This document shows, one piece after another, positions 33,170 to 39,384 of a DNA stretch of 39,384 bases. This stretch comes from an uncultured Acetatifactor sp. (GTDB lineage: Bacteria > Bacillota > Clostridia > Lachnospirales > Lachnospiraceae). Every line of letters starts with the position of its first letter. Position 1 is the stretch's first letter. The translations under genes were made by a program, and so were the position numbers. The notes beneath the pieces are model-generated. The model was not told the DNA's origin. It worked only from the letters and a program-made list of their open reading frames with translations, and did no database searches. The stretch covers positions 1 to 39,384 of the forward strand of contig CAJUFO010000041.1 of the NCBI GenBank assembly GCA_910585615.1, read 5' to 3'.

Positions 33170-34135
33170 TCACTGAAAAATAGTCTCCACTCCCGCTATC
33201 AGCTCTTCCATGGTTTCCATGGAGTTGATGGTCCGGCGGAACCGGGCGGAATGGGGCATGCCTGCCGTGTACCAGGCTAAATGCTTTCGCATCTCCCGCA
33301 CGGCAGTGTATTCTCCCTTCGTCTTCATCTGCAGGTCCGCGTGCTCCAGCACCATCCGTTTCTTCTCCTGCCCCTCCGGCGGCTCCGGCATCCTCCCGGT
33401 ATCCAGATAGCTGACGGTGTCCCGGAATATCCATGGATTCCCCTGTGCCGCACGGCCGATCATGACACCGTCGCACCCCGTCTGCTCCAGAAGCTTTCCG
33501 GCGGCTTCCGGGCTGTCCACGTCCCCGTTGCCGATTACCGGGATGCTCACTGCCTGCTTCACCCGGGCGATGACGTCCCAGTCCGCCCGGCCGCTGTAAT
33601 ACTGCTCCCTGGTGCGCCCGTGCACCGCAATGGCCGCCACGCCGCAGCTTTCCGCGATCCTGGCAATCTCCACCGCATTGCAGTTCGCCTCGTCAAAGCC
33701 TTTCCGAATCTTCACCGTCACAGGCTTGTCCACGGCCTTCACTAAGGCAGAGAGAATCTCCTCCACCAGCTTCGGCTCCTTCATCAGAGCCGAGCCCTCC
33801 CCGTTGTTCACCACCTTGGGCACCGGGCATCCCATGTTGAAGTCCAAAATGGAGAAGGGGCGCTCCTGGATGCGCTTTGCCATATCCGCCAGTATCTTCG
33901 GATCCGAGCCGAAGAGCTGCAGAGAGGCCGGGACCTCCTCCGGATGGATCTCCAGAAGCTCCTCCGTATTTTTGTTGTTATAAAAAATGGCCTTGGCGCT
34001 GACCATCTCCATGCACACCAGCCCCGCTCCCATCCTGCGGCACAGCAGGCGGAAGGGCAGGTCCGTCACCCCTGCCATGGGGGCCAGTATCACGTTATTG
34101 TCCAGCGTCACATCGCCGATTGTAAGCTTTCCCAT
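33170..34135 (-). CDS. dusB: tRNA-dihydrouridine synthase DusB
   Basis: A 321-residue FMN enzyme that reduces uridines in the tRNA D-loop. The flavin-barrel start ILAPMAGVTDLPFRLLC is clear. The active-site cysteine is in DFNMGCPVPKVVNNGEGSALM, and HGRTREQYYSGRADW and NGDVDSPE are standard Dus motifs; the C-terminal RKHLAWY helix domain is complete. I chose ATG 34135 because AGAGG lies eight bases upstream and the product then begins MGKLTIGDVTL as usual; the frame extends to 34180 without a better site. It sits between coaX and the unknown gene at 31919, as in other Clostridia. Confidence 0.95.
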   Translation of the reverse strand: MGKLTIGDVTLDNNVILAPMAGVTDLPFRLLCRRMGAGLVCMEMVSAKAIFYNNKNTEELLEIHPEEVPASLQLFGSDPKILADMAKRIQERPFSILDFNMGCPVPKVVNNGEGSALMKEPKLVEEILSALVKAVDKPVTVKIRKGFDEANCNAVEIARIAESCGVAAIAVHGRTREQYYSGRADWDVIARVKQAVSIPVIGNGDVDSPEAAGKLLEQTGCDGVMIGRAAQGNPWIFRDTVSYLDTGRMPEPPEGQEKKRMVLEHADLQMKTKGEYTAVREMRKHLAWYTAGMPHSARFRRTINSMETMEELIAGVETIFQ

Positions 34136-34335
34136 CGCCTTATCCTCTGTCCTCCCTGCATCCATTCCCGTTTGCCGCATTTCTACAAGGCTTTCAGAAC
34201 ATACGTTCTCTGTTGCAGCGAAGCAGAAACGGCTCTTTTACACGATTATCCACGGTTTTCAATCGCCCGCTTTCAGGCGCGCCGGGACTTCTGCCGCCCA
34301 ATGCCATGCCATGTACGCGCGCTCACTGCCTGCGG

Positions 34336-35115
34336 TCAGCTTGCGGGCTTTCTGTTCTTCTCATAGAGAATCCGCAGCCCCTCCATGGTCAGGTGGCTGT
34401 CGTAGATGTCTATCGCCTCCGTCTCCTGGGCAATGAGCCGTCCCAGGCCTCCGGTGGCCACCACCTTCAGCTTCTTCAGGCCGCTCTCTTCCTTCACCTT
34501 CCTGATGATATACTCCGTCTGGCCGATCTGGCCGTACACCAGCCCAGCCTGCATGCTGCTGATGGTCTCCTGGGCCAGGATGGACTTGGGCTTGCGGATC
34601 TCTATCTTGGGCAGCTTGGCCGCCTGGGTCCAGAGTGCCTCGGAGCTGATTCCCAGACCCGGGGCCGTGATGCCCGCGGCGAATTCCCCTTTCTCCGTGA
34701 TCAGGTCATAGGTGGTGGCTGTCCCGAAGTCCAGCACCAGCACCGGGCCGCCGTACTTTTCGTAGGCCGCCACCGCGTCCACGATGCGGTCCGCCCCGAT
34801 GGCCCTAGGATCCTCGGTGACGATGCGGATGCCTGTCTTCATGCCCGGCCCCACGTTCATAGGGCGGGTCTTCGTATAGCGCACCAGCGCCCCCATGAGG
34901 GAGTGCATCACGTCCGGCACCACGCTGGCCACGATGGAGCCCTCCAGGTCGGTGGCCTCTATCCCCCGGTTCAGCAGTATCTGGGTGATCAGGACACCGT
35001 ACTCGTCGGAAGTCCTGGGCATCTTGGTCATGATGCGGAAGGTGGCAAGCAGCGACTCCTTCTCGTACACGCCCAGCGCCATATTCGTATTGCCTACATC
35101 TATCACTAATATCAT
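34336..35115 (-). CDS. coaX: Type III pantothenate kinase
   Basis: A 259-residue CoaX, which phosphorylates pantothenate in the first step of coenzyme A synthesis. The ASKHA-fold motifs are present: DVGNTNMALGVY (residues 5-16), GADRIVDAVAAYEKYG (about 107-122) and LDFGTATTYDLI (about 127-138), plus a C-terminal TGGLGRLIA. This type is usually insensitive to CoA feedback and needs K+ or NH4+. The start at ATG 35115 gives the expected MILVIDVGNTN beginning. A 200-bp gap without features separates it from dusB downstream. Confidence 0.96.
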   Translation of the reverse strand: MILVIDVGNTNMALGVYEKESLLATFRIMTKMPRTSDEYGVLITQILLNRGIEATDLEGSIVASVVPDVMHSLMGALVRYTKTRPMNVGPGMKTGIRIVTEDPRAIGADRIVDAVAAYEKYGGPVLVLDFGTATTYDLITEKGEFAAGITAPGLGISSEALWTQAAKLPKIEIRKPKSILAQETISSMQAGLVYGQIGQTEYIIRKVKEESGLKKLKVVATGGLGRLIAQETEAIDIYDSHLTMEGLRILYEKNRKPAS

Positions 35116-35261
35116 AATGCCCTCTTCCCTGTCTGCCTCTTTTCGCAGACACCGCCACTGTCCGCACTGGCAGGCCGCAGCCAGCGGAGCCCCATTTTAT
35201 GTCCCTCTGCATGCGCGCACGCTTTGGCCCATGGCGGTCAAAACCGGTTGGGCCTGCGCAG

Positions 35262-35744
35262 CTACAGCTCCATCACCGCAACCACTTCTTCCCCGTCCAT
35301 CTCGCCGGTCTCCCGGAATCCGAAGGAGTGATACAGCTCCCTGGCCACCGCATTCTCCGGCTCGTAGGACAGCCAGCAGTACTGCGCCTCTCCGCAGGGC
35401 CTCCTCCGTATGAAGTCCAGCGCAAGTTTCATGGCCTCCCGTCCGTATCCCCTGTGCTGATAGCGCTCATCTATCATGAACCGCCACAGATTGTAATTCT
35501 TCCGGGCAATCTCCGGCGGATTCTCCCAATACTCATCCGTTTCATATCCCACCATCAGAAAGCCTACGGCTTTGTCGTCATCATAAATGCCGAAGGGGAA
35601 CGCGTATCCTCCTCCGGCAATCGTTGTGTAGGCCTCGATGATGCTCACGTCATTGCCCGCCACAAAGCTCTTCTGATCCTCCCTGACGCGAAGCCCCAGG
35701 AGCTCCCAGACATTTTTTCCATTTACTTTCTCGATTCTCACCAT
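35262..35744 (-). CDS. GNAT-family N-acetyltransferase (BltD/SpeG-like)
   Basis: A 160-residue acetyltransferase. The acetyl-CoA pyrophosphate loop is in RFMIDERYQHRGYGREAMKL (Q-x-x-G-x-G pattern) and a C-terminal YHSFGFRETG segment completes the fold. The overall layout resembles spermine/spermidine acetyltransferases such as BltD, but the substrate is not certain. ATG 35744 has AGGG eight bases upstream; a GTG three codons earlier is possible. It lies about 147 bp upstream of coaX on the same strand. Confidence 0.85.
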   Translation of the reverse strand: MVRIEKVNGKNVWELLGLRVREDQKSFVAGNDVSIIEAYTTIAGGGYAFPFGIYDDDKAVGFLMVGYETDEYWENPPEIARKNYNLWRFMIDERYQHRGYGREAMKLALDFIRRRPCGEAQYCWLSYEPENAVARELYHSFGFRETGEMDGEEVVAVMEL

Positions 35745-35796
35745 TTCCTTCACCCTGCCCGCTTTCTCTCACTATCTATGCCATTTTCCACATAAT

Positions 35797-36141
35797 CTAC
35801 GATAAATATCCCGAGACATCCTCCTTCAGGATGAACACCCTGTAATAAAGCTGCAGGGATTCGAACAGCTCCTGCCGCCGCCTCCTCATCTCGCCCACCA
35901 GCAGGCCGCTGCTGACCTCGTCATAGGTGATGTCGTCGTCATCGGCATTGGTCTCCAGCACCACGCTGCCGTCCTCCTCAAAGGCTATGGCGAACACGCC
36001 GCCTACCTCCTGGGTGAACAGCACGCACAGGATGCGCAGCTCCTCCTGAATGGATTCCGGAATCCCGCTAAACTGCTCATTGAAATAATATTTCTGCTCA
36101 TAGGCATTGGCTGCGCACAGCACCAAATTCCCGCTCTCCAT
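35797..36141 (-). CDS. DUF6145-type protein
   Basis: A 114-residue protein resembling the DUF6145 family, which I know mainly from Lachnospiraceae. Features are LVLCAANAYEQKYYFN at the start, an ELRILCVLFTQEVGGVFAIAF central strand-helix unit and a C-terminal FESLQLYYRVFIL helix. No function is established. ATG 36141 follows GGAGGAGG by six bases; a longer frame upstream to 36339 is Arg/Gly/Cys-rich repeat sequence and is not believable coding. It lies between birA and the GNAT gene, all on the minus strand. Confidence 0.8.
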   Translation of the reverse strand: MESGNLVLCAANAYEQKYYFNEQFSGIPESIQEELRILCVLFTQEVGGVFAIAFEEDGSVVLETNADDDDITYDEVSSGLLVGEMRRRRQELFESLQLYYRVFILKEDVSGYLS

Positions 36142-36335
36142 CTGTCTCCTCCTCCGGGACGCCCTCTTTTCGTTTCCTCTCTGCATCCCGGTTCCCTCTC
36201 CGCATCCTGAGACAGGCTCCCTGGTCCGGGCGCCCCCACAATCCGGCCCTGGCCCACGGACGCGGCAGTCCGCCCCAGACCCACGGGCACAACACTCCTT
36301 CCCTGGCCCACGGACGCGGCAGTCCTTCCCCCGCT
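36142..36335. repeat. GC-rich spacer with a direct repeat between birA and the DUF6145 gene
   Basis: CCTGGCCCACGGACGCGGCA followed by GTCC occurs twice (about 36247-36270 and 36304-36327), 57 bp apart. A weaker third relative (CCCAGACCCACGGG) lies between them. The spacer has no believable gene of its own. Confidence 0.65.
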
Positions 36336-37316
36336 TCACACATACCCGTAAATGCCCCGCACGGACACCTCTCCGGCGTACACAGGCTCCACCGTGCCGT
36401 CCTCCCGCTCCACCAGCAGCTCGCCCGCAGGGTTGATGCCCCTGGAAATGCCCCGGTATTCTCCCTTTGGGTCCAGGATGCGCACCTCGCCGTCCTTTCC
36501 GACAAGCATCCCGTTATACCTGTCCAGAAGCCCCGCCAGGCTGCCGTCCCCGCGGAATATCCCGTAATACGTCTCAAAGGCCTTCATCACGTTGACCATG
36601 ATTTCCGCCCTGGATACCGCGCGTCCGCACTCCTGCTCCAGGCAGGACGCGGTCTGGGCGATTTCCGGCGGAAAGTCCTGCCTGGCCACATTGATGCCTA
36701 CGCCCATGACCACATAGTGGATGAAATCCCGCTCCGTGCTCATCTCCGCTAATATCCCGCAGACCTTTTTCCCGTTCACCACGATGTCATTGGGCCACTT
36801 GATGCGGGCCTCCAGGCCGCAGGTCTCCCGTATCCCCTCCGCCACTGCCAGCCCCATCACCAGCGTCACCATGGATGCAAGCTCTACGCGGAAATCCGGC
36901 TTCAATATCAAAGTAAAGTACACATTCGTTCCCGGCGGGCTGCTCCAGGACCTGCCCCTGCGCCCCCGTCCGGCAGTCTGCATATCCGCCACGATCAGGG
37001 TGCCCTCTCTGGCCCCGTTCTCCGCGTCCAGCTTGGCCTGGAGGTTTGTGGAGGCTAACTCCTCATAGAAGCACACCGGCTTTCCGGCCCATGCGGTGTC
37101 CATGCGGCTCTCCAGCTCATGCCGTCCATAGACCTGACGGTTAGATGCCAGCCGATATCCACGGTTCTGCACCGCTTCTATCTGATAGCCCTCTTTCTTC
37201 AATTGTCCCATGGCTTTCCACACCGCGGTGCGGGAGACGCCGAACCGCTGGCACAGCTCCTGCCCCGACACATAGTCCTCCCGCTCCCGCAATAACGCCA
37301 ATATCTTAGCTTTCAT
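36336..37316 (-). CDS. birA: Biotin operon repressor / biotin-protein ligase BirA
   Basis: A 326-residue bifunctional BirA. The N-terminal winged helix (about 1-60, SGQELCQRFGVSRTAVWKAM) binds DNA. The ligase domain has the biotinyl-AMP loop GRGRRGRSWSSPPGTNVYF (about 117-135), then KWPNDIVVNGKKVCGIL, and an SH3-like C-terminal domain. It activates biotin, attaches it to carboxylase subunits and represses biotin genes. Length and motifs are complete. A site it might bind was not found in the window. Confidence 0.96.
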   Translation of the reverse strand: MKAKILALLREREDYVSGQELCQRFGVSRTAVWKAMGQLKKEGYQIEAVQNRGYRLASNRQVYGRHELESRMDTAWAGKPVCFYEELASTNLQAKLDAENGAREGTLIVADMQTAGRGRRGRSWSSPPGTNVYFTLILKPDFRVELASMVTLVMGLAVAEGIRETCGLEARIKWPNDIVVNGKKVCGILAEMSTERDFIHYVVMGVGINVARQDFPPEIAQTASCLEQECGRAVSRAEIMVNVMKAFETYYGIFRGDGSLAGLLDRYNGMLVGKDGEVRILDPKGEYRGISRGINPAGELLVEREDGTVEPVYAGEVSVRGIYGYV

Positions 37317-37514
37317 CTCTGAACATCCATTCCCATTCCCGGCTTCAATCCGGTATCCTCATTCCCCAGCGCATGAGCCCCTGAACAACCAGCCCTGGCT
37401 GTCCACCCCAGTCCTGCGTTGTCGTCAGTTTCCTCCGCCCTGTCCTGGCGCGGACATCAGGCACTGATTACTGGGGAATTCATGCACCGGTGTACCAGTC
37501 AGCACTGTGCCTCC

Positions 37515-38504
37515 TCATTCCCCTATCGTGGCCAGCATCACGGCCTTGATGGTATGCATCCGGTTCTCCGCCTCCCGGAACACCAGCGACTGCCCGGACT
37601 CGAACACCTCGTCCGTGACCTCCATCTCCGTGATGCCAAAGCGCTCACCCATCTGTGCGCCGATTTTGGTATCCAGATCGTGGAAAGCGGGCAGGCAGTG
37701 CATGAATATGGCCTTTTCCCCCGCGTTCTCCATAACGGCCCGGTTCACCTGATAGGGGGAAAGCTCCCTGATGCGCTCCTCCCAGACTTCATCCGGCTCT
37801 CCCATGGACACCCATACGTCCGTATAGACTACATCTCCGTCTTTTGTCCCCGCATCCACATCCTCCGTCAGCGTAATGCTGCCGCCGGTCTGAGCCGCGA
37901 TCTCCCGGCACTGCGCCACCAGACCCTCCTCCGGGAAGTATTTCGCCGTGGTGCAGGCCGTGAAGTGCATCCCCATCTTGGCGCAGGCCACCATCAGGGA
38001 ATTGCCCATGTTGTAGCGGGCGTCCCCCATATAGGTCAGCCGTATCCCCTCCAGATGACCGAAGTGTTCCCTGATCGTCAGGAAATCCGCCAGCATCTGG
38101 GTAGGATGGAATTCATTGGTAAGCCCGTTCCACACAGGCACATTGGCATACTTCGCCAGCTCCTCCACGATATCCTGCCCGAATCCCCGGTATTCGATTC
38201 CCTCGAACATGCCCGCCAGGACCCTGGCCGTGTCCGCGATGCTTTCCTTCTTGCCGATCTGGGAGCCCGAAGGATCCAGATAGGTCGTCCCCATCCCCAA
38301 GTCGTGGGCCGCCACCTCAAAGGCGCATCTGGTGCGGGTACTGGTCTTCTCGAAGATCAGCGCCACATTCTTCCCCCGCAGGGTGTCCACCGGAATCCCT
38401 TTTTTCTTCTTCTCCTTTAAATCCGCCGCCAAATCCAGCAGGTATGCGATCTCCTCCGTGGTAAAATCCAACAGCTTCAGAAAGTCCCGTCCCTTTAAAT
38501 CCAT
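37515..38504 (-). CDS. argF: Ornithine carbamoyltransferase
   Basis: A 329-residue enzyme that makes citrulline from ornithine and carbamoyl phosphate, or runs the reverse in arginine breakdown. The carbamoyl-phosphate loop is KTSTRTRCAFEVAAHDLG (about 54-71). NEFHPTQMLADFLT (about 129-142), the ornithine-binding DVWVSMGEP region and HCLPAFHDLDT (about 271-281) are all intact. No other arginine genes are near, so anabolic and catabolic (arcB) roles cannot be told apart. It has a good promoter at 38587-38615 and is probably monocistronic. Confidence 0.96.
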   Translation of the reverse strand: MDLKGRDFLKLLDFTTEEIAYLLDLAADLKEKKKKGIPVDTLRGKNVALIFEKTSTRTRCAFEVAAHDLGMGTTYLDPSGSQIGKKESIADTARVLAGMFEGIEYRGFGQDIVEELAKYANVPVWNGLTNEFHPTQMLADFLTIREHFGHLEGIRLTYMGDARYNMGNSLMVACAKMGMHFTACTTAKYFPEEGLVAQCREIAAQTGGSITLTEDVDAGTKDGDVVYTDVWVSMGEPDEVWEERIRELSPYQVNRAVMENAGEKAIFMHCLPAFHDLDTKIGAQMGERFGITEMEVTDEVFESGQSLVFREAENRMHTIKAVMLATIGE

Positions 38505-38586
38505 CTTCTCAACCTGTCCTTTTCTCTCTGATTTGTAAAAACGATATATCCGTCTCCAAAGCTTCCGGCTTCTAACTTCCGTAATA

Positions 38587-38615
38587 AATATACCGCAACA
38601 TCATGTCTTTTTCAA
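38587..38615 (-). promoter_or_regulatory. Sigma-A promoter of argF
   Basis: On the minus strand TTGAAA (38610-38615), a 17-bp spacer and TATATT (38587-38592). It begins just 4 bp after the T-run of the preceding terminator. No clear arginine-repressor box was seen. Confidence 0.75.
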
Positions 38616-38619
38616 CCCC

Positions 38620-38659
38620 AAAACAGCCGGCCTCCGGATATTGCTCCGGAAGCCGACTG
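38620..38659 (-). terminator. Rho-independent terminator of the band-7 gene
   Basis: On the minus strand CAGTCGGCTTCCGGA pairs with TCCGGAGGCCGGCTG (two G-T pairs) around GCAATA and is followed by TTTT. It lies about 60 bp after the band-7 stop. Confidence 0.85.
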
Positions 38660-38718
38660 CCGGTCTTATGGCATCGTATCGCCCCATATACACTTTCAGG
38701 AATCGTGAAAGCAATTCC

Positions 38719-39384
38719 TTACGATCCGCTCTTCGTGCCCTCTTTCCACGCCGCAGCAAGGCTCGCGATGCCCTGCAGCTCTGCGGGAAGCAGGATTGTG
38801 GTGGCCTGGCCGTCCGCCACCTTCTCGAAGGCCTCCAGGCTCTTGATCTTCAGCACGGGCTCGTCTGCCCCTGCCTCCTTCAGCATCCGGATACCGTCCG
38901 CATTGGCCTGCTGTACCTTCAGGATGGCTTCCGCCTCACCTTCCGCCTCGCGGATCATCTTCTCCTTCTGGGCCTCCGCGCGCAGGATGGCGGACTGCTT
39001 GTCGGCCTCCGCACGCAGGATGGCGGATTCCTTGGCGCCCTCGGCCTCCAGGATCTTCGCTTTCTTCTCGCCTTCCGCCCGGGTCACGGCTTCACGCCTC
39101 TCGCGCTCCGCCTTCATCTGCTTCTCCATGGCGTTCTGAATCTCGGCGGGAGGGATGATGTTCTTCAGCTCCACACGGTTCACCTTGATGCCCCAGGGAT
39201 CCGTAGCGATGTCCAGAGCCGCCCGCATCTTGGTATTGATGGTCTCGCGGGACGTCAGTGTCTGATCCAGCTCCAGGTCGCCGATGATGTTACGCAGGGT
39301 GGTGGCCGTCAGGTTCTCGATGGCCATCATCGGATTCTCCACGCCGTAGGTGAACAGCTTGGGATCCGTGATCTGGTAGAACAC
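38719..39384 (-). CDS. SPFH/band-7 (stomatin-like) membrane protein, C-terminal part
   Basis: The gene runs off the right edge, so the start and N-terminal membrane anchor are missing; 222 codons remain. The band-7 domain end is visible (FYQITDP, then NLTATTLRNIIGDLELDQTL and WGIKVNRVELKNIIPPAEI). A long Ala/Glu/Lys-rich coiled coil (about 85-165) contains repeats SAILRAEADKQ and SAILRAEAQKE. Stomatin/QmcA/HflK-like proteins form large rings in the membrane linked to lipid domains and proteases. An NfeD-type partner gene would be expected nearby but is not in the window. Confidence 0.9.
   Translation of the reverse strand: MFYQITDPKLFTYGVENPMMAIENLTATTLRNIIGDLELDQTLTSRETINTKMRAALDIATDPWGIKVNRVELKNIIPPAEIQNAMEKQMKAERERREAVTRAEGEKKAKILEAEGAKESAILRAEADKQSAILRAEAQKEKMIREAEGEAEAILKVQQANADGIRMLKEAGADEPVLKIKSLEAFEKVADGQATTILLPAELQGIASLAAAWKEGTKSGS

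Noticed and set aside
36142..36339. Cys/Arg/Gly-rich extension of the DUF6145 protein
   Set aside because: It is translation of a GC-rich direct repeat between genes; GGAGGAGG fixes the start at 36141.
38505..38620. Arginine-repressor box upstream of argF
   Set aside because: The AT-rich segment near the promoter does not match the two-fold ARG box pattern well enough.
1..39384. CRISPR arrays, rRNA and tRNA genes
   Set aside because: No regularly spaced repeats with unique spacers and no cloverleaf or rRNA-like sequence were found on either strand.

Overview
The window looks like a chromosomal segment of a gut-type Lachnospiraceae (Clostridia) bacterium. The evidence is strong AGGAGG-type ribosome binding sites, sigma-A promoters close to TTGACA-17-TATAAT, the Clostridia-like gene set coaX-dusB-greA with birA nearby, a DUF6145-type protein, and LplABC-type sugar transport. 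The species cannot be named from the sequence alone. The window starts at the left end of an insertion sequence and ends inside a band-7 protein gene.

Layout. 1-1807: an intact insertion sequence sits inside a GH28-like pectinase gene, whose 3' part (1810-3264) overlaps a free-methionine sulfoxide reductase gene. 3.7-5.8 kb: a zinc-ribbon membrane protein with leucine-rich repeats, preceded by copy A of a 102-bp repeat. 6.0-8.3 kb: a GH78 alpha-L-rhamnosidase. 8.5-12.0 kb: an Rpn-type nuclease, a small unknown gene and a graveyard of transposon pieces (an IS91-like element with two internal deletions, a DDE transposase tail, a second broken Rpn gene). 12.0-20.2 kb: a minus-strand carbohydrate locus of predicted hydrolase, DUF5107/TPR protein and an LplB-LplC-LplA-like ABC importer, with repeat copy B between lplC and lplA. 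20.5-21.8 kb: a yybP-ykoY-type manganese riboswitch in front of a cation antiporter. 21.8-25.5 kb: a DeoR regulator with an OPA-like MFS transporter, then a GPH sugar transporter. 25.7-27.6 kb: an M3 oligopeptidase with a tandem-repeat insertion. 27.8-28.4 kb: a decayed uroporphyrinogen-decarboxylase-like gene and repeat copy C. 28.6-29.9 kb: an ECF sigma factor and its membrane anti-sigma. 30.1-31.2 kb: an Abi_2/HEPN nuclease with a pseudoknot-forming sequence upstream. 31.3-39.4 kb: housekeeping genes greA, an unknown gene, dusB, coaX, a GNAT, DUF6145, birA, argF and a band-7 protein.

How they fit together. The pectinase remnant, rhamnosidase, DUF5696/DUF5107-like enzymes, oligosaccharide importer and GPH transporter suggest uptake and intracellular breakdown of rhamnose- or uronate-rich plant glycans; this is inference. 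The two most interesting signals are (i) three copies, each exactly 102 bp, of a highly structured TA-flanked repeat, all in the same orientation as the gene downstream, and (ii) the HEPN nuclease with an upstream pseudoknot, which resembles an RNA-antitoxin or abortive-infection arrangement.
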